Assembly (NCBI GenBank): GCA_014925825.1
Contig: JACGCK010000002.1
Coordinates: 186,001 to 250,000, forward strand
Origin: Pholiota molesta
Lineage: Eukaryota > Basidiomycota > Agaricomycetes > Agaricales > Strophariaceae
Length of the DNA stretch: 64,000 bases
Direction: 5' to 3'
In this document: positions 54,992 to 64,000 of the stretch, in pieces
Layout of the letters: each line of letters opens with the position of its first letter
Position numbering within the stretch: the first letter of the stretch is position 1
Position numbers and translations under genes: made by a program
Notes under the pieces: model-generated
Seen by the model: only the letters and a program-made list of their open reading frames with translations
Told to the model about the DNA's origin: nothing
The model's database searches: none

Positions 54992-55511
54992 ATGGACCCC
55001 ATCCCCCTCGCCTCCTCTTCCAATGGCCGTCTCTCAGGCAAGTCCTGGAAGCCCCTCAAGACGCCCACTGTGTACGTACCCTTCTCCACCCCCCGCAGCC
55101 CCGCTCACCGCCCCCAGTCGCTCCCACCTCCAGGACGGCGTAAAAACCAAGAGCTGGGAGGCCCGCATGCAGAAGACACAAAAGGCCCTCGCCATCAAGA
55201 AGCTCCAGGCAGAGCTCAAGGACGAGAAAGAGGCCGAGTACCAGCGGTGCGAGCTCTTTTCATCAGTTGCCCATCACATCGCTCACTATCCATCGCCTTG
55301 CAGCCGTCGCGCGATTACTCTCGAGCGCAAACAACACGCAGAGGAAAAAAGACGGTTGGAGGAAGCAAAGGCCCAGGTGCGTCGTCGTACTCACTCTACA
55401 CTTCACCCTGCCTGTCTCTTATCCATCATTAATGTCGCTTATTAGATGGGCGCTCGGAAAGCTGCCAGGTTGCGTCGCAAAGCAGGCCGCACGAAAAAAA
55501 TCAATCACTGA
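54992..55511 (+). CDS. CGR1: rRNA-processing protein Cgr1
   Basis: Small basic nucleolar protein needed for 60S precursor rRNA processing. Four exons (54992-55069, 55134-55246, 55304-55376, 55446-55511) give 109 residues, the usual size. Family features: GKSWKPLKTPT, then VKTKSWEARMQKTQKALAIK, and a long charged helix (LQAELKDEKEAEYQR, ERKQHAEEKRRLEEAKAQ), ending MGARKAARLRRKAGRTKKIN. The first intron must start at GTGTAC (55070) to keep phase. Divergent from the disordered-protein gene. The 3' end faces VPS18, with only 85 bases between stop codons. Confidence 0.9.
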
Positions 55512-55596
55512 TTCACCACTTTGTGCCTTATCTTTTTTGCTTGTTGTTTTTACGATTATCATTAGAGTGTACCAAAAAAAATGCATAGTCTGCTAT

Positions 55597-58500
55597 CTAC
55601 AATGTCCACGAAGTGTCGACTTCGCCTTCCACCACGAATGGTCGATCCAATCCAGCAACAACGCTGTCGCAGAGCGGGCAGCTGCTCGCGAGCATGTCCT
55701 CCAGCTCTGCCCGCAGGCCCTCCCGCTTCTTGTCCCCGAGCGTCGTCTCCTGTCCTCCCGCACGTCCGCTGCCCCCACCGCCCATCCCCGGCAACCAGTT
55801 CGCCCCTGTTACCACAGCAGCCAGCGCGTCGGGCACGATGAGGTCCCGCAGCCTATCGCCTGCAGAGATTACACTGCGGCCCAGTAGGTTCGCTGCCTTG
55901 GCTCCGTTCTGCAGTGGGTTGACGATTGGCCCAAAATTGGCCGACAGCAATGTCCGCTGTGTCGCTGGCTGGCGGCCAGGCGGGCTAATCGCAAGTGTTG
56001 GCTTACCGCTCCCAACGCGGCCTTTCGGCGCATCTTTCATCAGCTCATGCTGCAGTGTTACAATTCGTCTTAACGTAGCGGCTGGCAGATACTCTTTGAC
56101 CTGTGGGATATGAGTTAGAAAATGAGCCGAGGCGTCTACAAGCAACAACTTACCAAGCCAATGAGACAGTCAGCATGGAAGGTATGGTGACATGGAAACA
56201 CATAAAACTGCCTCGTGAGCAGCAATTTCGAGCAATGCGAACACTGTTCATTAGAGTCAATGGTAATAAACCGGTTTTTAAGCACGGCGATGTCTTGTTT
56301 GATAGCATCAGCGGTCCTCGTTGCGTCATCCATTTCTGCCTTCAGAGTGTCGATTTGTGCAGAGTAGCCTTCAAGCGCGTGCGCAATTTCTTCTTTGAAA
56401 TCATCGATGACCACAAAGTCAGGGAAGAAGGGCAAGATATCCTCGATTTTGAGGAGATCCGCGTTCTCCAAAAATCGCATCGCCCTGACATCTTTAATGA
56501 ATAAACGGCCTCAAAGAAAATCTGTTTACGCTACTCACGATTTGATGTCCTTCTTATCTTGCACGACATAGCGCGCAATCTTGAGCCATAACTTTTTGCG
56601 CAGCGGCTGGTCATCCTCAGGCATGTCGGCGTTGATCTTCGCTAGCTCCAGGTCGCCCTTCTCCAGTGCCAAATCCACGCTGTTCTCCCACAGACCCATT
56701 TTCGAGTAGATGTGCACACATGGCTGCGTGCGGCCAGCAAGCTTGCAGATCCGCAGCGCATAGTCCAGGTCGTAGTATGGGCGCCCCGTCAGCGGGTCCG
56801 TCGGCGCCGTCGATAGGAAGCGTAGCAGCGGTCCATCATCTTCAGAGGGCGTGTAAGCGGGTGGCGCCGTCGGCGACACGTAGAACGTGATGAGTAGGTT
56901 GTGGATCGTCGGCGAGGTATTGTGCTGCTCGAAGATGGCGTAGTTGAGGTAGCGGATCGCGTGATTGGGGGATAATGGATCGCGGGCGGAGTGTTGTAGT
57001 TGTAGGAGAGAAGGAATCAGCCGTAGGGGGTTGAGAGAGGGCTGGCGGACCCATGAGTCGACGGTTTCTTTTGGCGCTTGATGCATGAGGACTGGGCCGA
57101 AACGGTAGTACAGCTCCAGATCAGACTACAGGCACACCAAGGGTTAATCTCATGATATCCGCACAGAGTATATAAAAACAAACCTGGCGGCTGATTATGT
57201 CGATTGCCTTGACCCACTCTTCTTCGAGAATCCAATGCTCGATGACGCGCTCATAATCACCAATAGTCGTCGCGTAGAAGAGATACATGTCGGTCCGCCC
57301 ATGTCCTTGAATCAGGTCATACACAGTCTCCTTGTTCAAGTTGCTCTGTTACACCCAATTAGCAAAAGCAATGAAAAGGATGGGCATTCAGCACCTTGTA
57401 TGTCTCAAAGAACTGACGAAGGTCATCCTCCACTATAACCCGCTCAGCTTGCAAATTTGCAACGTCATGGGATACGGATTCGGACGCGATGATGTCGTCT
57501 AGCTCATTGCATTTGCTAAGATAGAATTCTACAAGCCAGGTCGCGAGCATCATGCGCTGGGTCAGATCCTGTGCAAGCAATGAGCATAATTTTATTTCAC
57601 AATGGAGAGTATATAATACATACCGTCTTGCGCGTCCGCTCGAGGCGGGAAATTAAATATGACCGTAACGAATCGCGTTCCCCAACGTCCAAGAACTTCA
57701 GGGCAACCTCCTCGAACGTGGCCGAACAGTGTGCGTACGACTGCGCGGCCTGGAAGTACTGCCCGCTGCTGAAGAAGTTATTTGCACGGGCGAACAATAT
57801 TTGATCCCGTTGGCGGGCAGTCTATAGCGAATATTAAAAATGGGCGGAGGTCAGTGAAAGACTATAATGCGACCAACCTTGGCATACTTGAGCGCCGCAT
57901 CGAACTGGCCTTTCTCGAGATAGATCTTCCACACGTCGCGATCTTCATTCTCAGCGACTAGCTCGTAAATTGACTGGTCCGTGTAGACCCAGTATGTCCG
58001 TCGCACAGGATCCGCTGCATTCCCGAGGATGATTTCATTTGGAGCCTGGTCATATCATCAACTTTGAAAGCGCACGAATAAAGGGTGGAAATACGCACCA
58101 TGGAGGGGGGGATTTCTTCATATGTCAACTTGTCATCGAGATTGCAAATACCGATGACTCGGTCCTTGTACAGCAGAATAAAGTGGAACTCTGTTAAACT
58201 TAAAGAGACTGGGTGCTCTTGAGCATCGCCTTCAGATGTTGGGGGATAAGGAAGGAGCGCAGCGCTATCGATGTGGTCTTCTGTGTCAATGTTGAAGTTG
58301 AGCGACCCATGATATACACCAGGGCCTTCATAACAGTGAACAGTTAAACTAAATATTTTATTTGGACCTGAGGCTGGGCGACCTACCTGTCATCCAAGCC
58401 ATGCGCTTCGGAAGAGACTGAGCTTGATCAGGATTTGGAGTGAAGAACTGCAGCTCAGAATGTTGCAACGTGCCCGGGAGTTCCAAAATTTCTGGAGAGA

Positions 58501-59481
58501 ACCCGGAGATTCAATGGTATGCAACATAACAACACTGCGATATACGTACTAGGGGCTGTTTCGCGATAAGTTGCAAATAACGCTGTGAAAACCTTGCCTG
58601 TATCCTCTGATTTCCTATCCACAACTCCAGAGAATTGATATATCCTAGTAGGCGTAGTGACGATGACCAGGGCTTGCTTTTGGTCTGAAGGCGGGAAGTA
58701 GTCGAATTTGATGCCAACGATAGGATGTCTTTCAGGTAGTGAGAACACAGATTGGATGTATCGTTCATGGGACTTGAAGAAATCTTCCTGGGAATCTAGA
58801 ACAGCCTCATATATCGTTCCGTTTCGCGCCCCAATAAGAATCTCTCGAGTTGATGTTGAATGAGTGGATGATAGAAGTGCAGCTTTGTTCCATGCAACGC
58901 TTTCAATAATCATCTTGAATCCCTTGAGCTGCCGCAGTTTATTCGTAATCCGATCCAGGTACCAGTTTTCTGCTTGAATAGAAGTTATGATTATATGGCG
59001 CCCAGACGGATCCATAAAGAGTTTGTGAATGGTGATTTCCGTGGGTTTCCTTGGAATTTTGACCTCCACGGCCTTATCACCACGCGACAATTCAAGGTGG
59101 ATAATTGAGTTAGTAGACAGACCCACTGCAAGTATGTCAGAGCTAACGACTAAGGAGATGAGGAGTGCTGGCCACACTCGAAATTGAATTTTGTCAAGGT
59201 AGAAGGCTGGTGAGATGGGTACATCCTGTGTAATGACATATTAGTCCAGGTAGCCATACATTGTAAGCTACGCACCGGCTTCCCGTCCGCCTCCGCACGA
59301 GCATCGTCTGCTTGGAATGGTGAAGGCTCAAACCCTTCATATTGCAGCTGGGGCACAGGAACTGAAGTATGTGCCTGCTTCCCAGAACCGGGGACAGCAT
59401 GCTCGACATCTGGAAATCAATTAATAAGAGAACACCCGAGCAAATTCTTGAATAAAAGTACGTACAGTCGTCAAAGTTCAT
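55597..59481 (-). CDS. VPS18: Vacuolar sorting protein Vps18/Pep3 (HOPS/CORVET core, RING)
   Basis: Core subunit of the HOPS and CORVET tethers that drive endosome and vacuole fusion. Begins with tiny exon 59481-59466 (MNFDD), then 59409-59276, 59225-58550 and about ten more short exons. The N-terminal Pep3/Vps18 beta-propeller is clear (ISPAFYLDKIQFRVWPALLI, DILAVGLSTNSIIHLELSRG, IIESVAWNK, EILIGARNGTIYEAVLDS, TPTRIYQFSGVVDRK). The middle is the clathrin-like helical repeat region (GRTDMYLFYATTIGDYERVI, HWILEEEWVKAIDI, CVHIYSKMGLWENSVDLALE). The C terminus has a coiled coil followed by a RING: CSHC, then FPCHHTFHADC, then CPLC about 130 residues later, a long insertion common in this family. 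I found no frame break in the exons examined. Confidence 0.92.
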
Positions 59482-59752
59482 GACGGCCTCGACAAAGGAC
59501 TAAAGAGCCCTCCTTCAGAGTCCTTAAGGTACTGTGTAAGAGTATGTAGTTGGTATGTAGCGCGTTGGGTGTCATAATATTAGTCTGCCTCATGTGATGA
59601 CCTGCCAAAAGCGGCTGCTACTTGTTCTCGGACCGACCGATCCTCCCTTCCCAGCCACACCATCGTCGAAGACCAGTTTGTTCCGTAAATTTCTGGGATT
59701 GGTCTGGGATATAAGAAATCGACGAAACAATACTCTGTATTCCTCTTCCATC
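59482..59752. promoter_or_regulatory. Divergent promoter, VPS18 / histidine phosphatase
   Basis: 271 bases between divergent start codons. No further element recognised. Confidence 0.4.
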
Positions 59753-60919
59753 ATGGCCGCACAACGCCCAATGCCCCGCTTGTTCATAATTAGGCACGGT
59801 TAGCTGGTTCTTATTGAATTTCTCTACAACGAATCCATGACTGAAGAGCTCTATAGGAGAAACTGAATGGTCCATGAATGGGTCTGCTTCTGCATAAGAC
59901 ATCCGAGATACCATTCATACTGAAATGTAGTACCACCTGTATAGGCGTCATGTAAGTGCAGGTCAGGGCCTGCTGTTGCGGGTTGCTGATGATTAATCGC
60001 CTGGACAGACTGGTGTATCAGATATACCACTTACCGATAATGGAGTCCAACAAGTCAAAAAAACCGCCAAAGCTTTAGTCGGAGATAGACGTGAGCTGAT
60101 TTCTTTTCATTCATACACAATGCTCTCAGTCCGAAGATTTAGTGATCGTCGATCCAAAGAACCTATGCACCGTTCATGTTTCCCCCCGCCTGCGTGCTCG
60201 AAAGACGTTTGAATTATTATTTGAACATTTAGGGAAACTACCCAACTATGTCATAGATGAAGATGTGCAGGAATGGAACTATGGTGCGTGATCACCTAAA
60301 TTTTATTTCTTGACTGATATCCGAAGCTTTGCAATCAAGGGGAATATGAGGGCCTTAAACCCGCAGAAATCAAAGCTCGGAACCCAGAATGGACTATCTG
60401 GAACGATGGGTATTCCATAAACAATGCGCAAGAGTTTAACGCTATCGTCTGATATTTGTGATCTAGTTGCCCCGGAGGTGAATCTGTCGAACAGATGCAA
60501 GCCCGAATTGACAAAGTGATTAGCAAGGTTGAACTTTTGACTTTGCCTTACAACACACCCAATCTGACGGCAGTCATAGGTTCGCGAGTACCACAGGCAA
60601 TATGTGGAGGAAGGAATAAATACCCGGGATGTCCTTATCGTTTCACATGGTCATTTCAGCCGTGTCCTTATTTCGCGTTGGATTAATTTCCCTCTTTGCC
60701 TCGGTGAGCTTTACGCGGGATCCATCATAAGAGACAGACCATGAAAAATTATCATAGGAACACACTTCAATGTCGAGCCTGGATCTGTATGTTTTTAAAT
60801 TATGCATAGCCTACGAACCTATTAACTTTTCATAGGTTGCAATTTTGAGCTACAACCATAATTCTCTCGACGAACCGGCGCTTAACGGCCTGAATCTGGC
60901 TGCGTTAGCCGGCCACTGA
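59753..60919 (+). CDS. Histidine phosphatase (phosphoglycerate mutase-like, Shb17 type)
   Basis: 224 residues from ten exons: 59753-59798, 59857-59881, 59945-59951, 60009-60090, 60137-60283, 60340-60409, 60467-60527, 60580-60703, 60758-60786 and 60836-60919. The catalytic RHGETEWS comes first, split by an intron. NGRHTGVSDIPLTDNG follows and is complete only if the 7-base third exon is used. Then HVSPRLRARKTFELLFEH, EWNYGEYEGLKPAEI, PEWTIWNDGCPGGES, and the second catalytic His in VSHGHFSRVLISRW; the end is SYNHNSLDEPALNGLNL. This resembles the yeast sedoheptulose-1,7-bisphosphatase Shb17 (riboneogenesis) more than cofactor-dependent phosphoglycerate mutase, but substrate cannot be decided from sequence alone. 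Without the microexon the gene looks broken. Confidence 0.88.
59945..59951 (+). other. 7-base microexon of the histidine phosphatase gene
   Basis: GCGTCAT is flanked by CTGTATAG on the left and GTAAGT on the right. With the two bases GG from the previous exon it encodes Gly-Arg-His of the conserved NGRHTG motif, and the coding total becomes exactly 225 codons. Confidence 0.8.
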
Positions 60920-61222
60920 GTCTGCAGAGGCGTTTTAGGCTTTAAAGCTCTAGGCTTTGCTGGAATTGATAAATTATGTGTGCGATGAAATTCCTGGAAA
61001 TTCGAGGATATAGAAGCGATTAGCACATCTAGAACTTACATGTTTGTGGTAGAGGTGCCAAGCTCAAGATAACGCGACGCGTCTGTTGATTATTGTATTT
61101 CTGGGGCTAACGTACATATCTTCCCACAATCATTTTTACTCGTCATTGTTCCGGTGCAGTAATTACTTCAGGAGGCCAAGGTCTTCAAGGACTTTCTTCC
61201 TTCTCTCCCTCTCCAATTTTCA
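60920..61222. promoter_or_regulatory. Intergenic region before the coiled-coil gene
   Basis: 303 bases, with a pyrimidine-rich stretch (61195-61220) ahead of the next ATG. No gene seen. Confidence 0.4.
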
Positions 61223-64000
61223 ATGGCTGAAATCGCGACAAATCCTCCTATTATTTATGCATCCACGGAAGGCAGCCCTAATAAGGATGACCCGACCGAT
61301 GCCGAACACGAGGACGACGGAGGTCAGGCTTGGATACCTCTATCATTGTGATTCCCGATACTTTTTCTAAACGTCTGGATTCTAGTTGCAGAAACATCAG
61401 ATACCGACGAACATACCGACGGACACGTCGACGAATCCAGAGTTCAGCCAGCGACCCAAGAAACGGAGCCAGCTCAGACGATAGAAACCAAAGTCATCGA
61501 ATCCAAAGCCCCTACCGAGGTCAAGAAGGTCACTATGTCCGCTAGTCCAGCCAAGAAAGTCAATGGTGGCCCACCTACTCCCACTGTGAAGAAAGTGAGT
61601 ATTTATTGATGCAATGGCATGTTCTCCAGCATTAAATGTCCCACCATAGATCATAAACTCGGGCACATTTGGAGCCGGTTCTGTCAAGCCTGCAGGAAGC
61701 AAGGTTCCGACACCAACTTCTGCACCTGCAGCAACGAAGCCCGTCGCTCCGACTTTAAGGAAGAGCACGGTATCCCCACCCACAATTTCGAAGCCTTCCT
61801 TGTCGTCATCGACTTCTGCTAAACCCGCAGCTTCAGCCACGATTACTGCACGTAGAGCCTCTGTTGTTCCAACGAAACCAACCCCTCCTGTAGTCAAGAC
61901 CTCACTGTCCGCCTCCGCCGCGAAAACAAGAGCCACTCCCGATAATGGTTCCATCCGCGGAAGTGTTGCTTCTCCAACTGGTTCAGTCGGTTCTACGAAG
62001 GCTGCGGCCCCTACTGCGGCCCCAACTCGCCCTCGCGCGTCAGTTTCGGAAGCTGTGAAGAAAGCACCCCTTTCGTCGCGGCCCAGCGTTTCAGGCTCTG
62101 CCAAACCAACAGGGGCTGTGAAAACTACGCCGGTATCGCGGTCCTCTGCTGCCGCCCCTCCAACCAGGGCCGCAAGAACCGCATCCGTTTCCTCCATAAA
62201 AGAAGTTAAGGAGGATACTACTGCAGTCCTAGAGCTGCAAACACAAGTATGTTGGGATTTTCACAATCATATGCGCACATCTCATTCTTTTTAATACAAA
62301 GCTCGAAGAAGCGACGCGCAATTTGGAACTGAAAAACGCTGCAGTTTCTGACTTACAGGATCAGCTTGCTAAAGTCGAAGCCTCTCTTGCCAACGCTGCA
62401 TCGGAAGCAGATGAATATAGAGTTTGTGCAATCAAGGATTCAGAAGACGCTAAAGCTGCTCTCGAAGTTCAACTTGAGGAAAAGCAGAATGAGCTGGAGA
62501 AAGTGCAAGCACAGTTGGAGGAAGTTACTGTATCCTTGCATACAGTACAGAAAGAAGTTGGTGGCACCCTTATTTCACCTATCATTTTATGCTTATGCAC
62601 TTTGTAGCTTGCAGACTCCAAAACTGCCGCCCTCAAGCAGAACGATGTCGTGACTCAATTACAAACTCAGATCCAAGAATTTAATGTGGCTTTGGCCTCA
62701 TCGAAAGAGCAGATTGCGTCACTTGAACAGAGCGCTGCGGGAACCTCGGCTTCCCTCGAGGCAGCGACGATTCAGGAAGAAGCTCTCTTCAAGGCTCAGT
62801 CTGATTACAAGGCAATTGCGGAGGAATCCGAAGCGCTGAAGGCAGTGCATACAAAGGCTCTTCAAGATTCAGAGAACCTGATTGCAGAACTTCGAGCAAA
62901 GGCTGCCGAAGCTGAATCTCTAGAAGCGCAAGTGGCTGCGCTGAAGGACGAGAAGGAGGAGAACTCCAATAAGCTTTCTGAACTCGAAATCGAGATCCTC
63001 GAGCTAAAGGAAGCTCAAGATGGTCTGGAAGACACCCGCGATCGCCTTCAGCAGCAAATTGCCACATTGGAAGACGAGTTAGCAAATGCCGCTGTAGCCT
63101 CTGGCATTGCTAAGGAAGATTTGTCCAAGAAAGAGGAGGGACACGCTCAGAAACTCGAAGCGCTCATTAGCATGCACGAGAAAGAGCTGGAGACTGAAGC
63201 CGCACGTTACGCTGAAGTAGCCGCTTCGTTGGAGGCTCTCAATGCCAAACTTTCGGAAACGTTAGCTGCCTATGAACAATCTAAGCAAGATCTTCTTGGC
63301 AAAGAAGAGAAACATTCGGCGAAGATTACGGCATTGGAAGATGCTTCTGCTGCTTCGCAGGCAGTTCTTTCGGCGGAAATAGAGAAGATCACGAAGGAGT
63401 TACAGGTCAGTGCTTTGAATCGTTACGACGTCTTCGTCTCATTGTCAACGATATCGTTATAGAGTCAAGAATCTATTTACAACGCCAAAGTGGATGCTGT
63501 GAAATCAGAACACGCAAAGCTGTTGGAAGAAGCGTATGAAAAGGCCAAGGTAAACCTTTTAGCAGTTATTTATTATTCTCGATAGTAATCATGCCCTTAT
63601 TAGGATGAAGCATCATCTGCACACGCGCACGAGTTACAAGCTTTCCGTGCAAGCTCTAACGCCACAATTGAGGAAATCAAATCAGCCAACAAAATTGCAC
63701 TGGACACTCTCAAAGCTGATCACGCCTCTTCGCTCGAGAGTGAAGTCAATGATTTGCAAAAGCAGATCAACAAGCTCAAACTCGAGCTAAAGGCTACTCA
63801 GGATGATCTTCTGAAAGCCAAGGCGTCGCTCGAGACCTCGCGCTCAGAGGTTGAATCTTTGACCAAACAGCGCGATGCCGCTCTGGCTCAAGCAGAGACT
63901 ATTCCCACATCTTCTCCTGAACAAGCTGATGAAATTGCTCGGTTGCAAAGGGAGTTATCTAATACGAAGGACGATCTCGCTGCGGTTACAGAGATGCTGA
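61223..64000 (+). CDS. Long coiled-coil protein, runs off the right edge
   Basis: Starts MAEIATNPPIIYASTEGSPN. Exons 61223-61322, 61386-61594, 61650-62246, 62302-62556, 62608-63405, 63463-63549 and 63604 onward, all in frame, over 770 residues so far. The first 330 residues are disordered: acidic, then a basic Ala/Ser/Pro/Thr-rich region with GSVKPAGSKVPTPTS-like repeats, reminiscent of microtubule-associated or CLIP-type N termini. From about 62220 onward the protein is an almost unbroken coiled coil (LELQTQLEEATRNLELKNAA, LEEKQNELEKVQAQLEEVTV, LAELEIEILELKEAQDGLED-type heptads) rich in Ala, Glu and Lys. Candidates include a tethering golgin-like or cytoskeletal protein. Function and full length cannot be judged from this fragment. 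Confidence 0.8.

Noticed and set aside
59881..60010. Histidine phosphatase as a pseudogene
   Set aside because: The apparent stop codons vanish when the 7-base microexon is used, and all ten exons then keep phase.
31008..61222. Ribosome-biogenesis genes as a functional cluster
   Set aside because: They are scattered among unrelated housekeeping genes on both strands, so the density may be chance.

Overview
The window is nuclear DNA of a filamentous basidiomycete, most likely an Agaricomycete mushroom. That is inferred from dense introns of about 45-75 bases in nearly every gene, tight packing on both strands, fungal-type proteins (Fus3/Kss1-type MAP kinase, GPI-anchored cupredoxin, cytochrome b2-like dehydrogenase) and a chromodomain Ty3/gypsy retrotransposon. 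I see no tRNA, rRNA or CRISPR.

Layout. 1-6.6 kb: RPL22 (-) and CBF5 (+) back to back, a two-domain cupredoxin (-), a MAP kinase (+). 7-19 kb: a SAP/coiled-coil protein (-), an FMN dehydrogenase with a frameshift (+), a LIM protein, a membrane protein with a long tail, and a J-domain protein. 20-30 kb: a nuclear-type unknown, a large unknown, Pol III subunit RPC37 sharing an 81-base promoter with a membrane protein, and a multi-pass membrane protein. 31-39 kb: FAP7/AK6, cyclin H, a DUF1764 protein, SWI1, and a promethin-like protein. 39,459-46,242: a complete LTR retrotransposon with identical LTRs and a 5-bp target duplication, 48 bases before the start codon of a probable mitochondrial protein. 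That gene's 3' end carries a short poly(A) retroposon with a 14-bp target duplication. 47.6-64 kb: NIP7, SEC39, a disordered protein (-), CGR1, VPS18 (-), a histidine phosphatase with a 7-base microexon, and a coiled-coil protein that runs off the right edge.

Themes. Ribosome-assembly genes recur (RPL22, CBF5, FAP7, NIP7, CGR1), as do transcription (RPC37, cyclin H, SWI1) and membrane traffic (SEC39, VPS18). They are ordinary housekeeping neighbours, not a dedicated cluster. Most exon models were checked by hand: splice sites, phase, and total length divisible by three. Six places break the frame by exactly one missing base, five of them within a homopolymer of two to seven expected bases; systematic sequencing or assembly error is the leading explanation. 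I found no convincing new defence or biosynthetic system. The most notable items are the microexon, the young retrotransposon placed in a promoter, the poly(A) retroposon, the two apparent GC-AG introns in one gene and the tandem cupredoxin.
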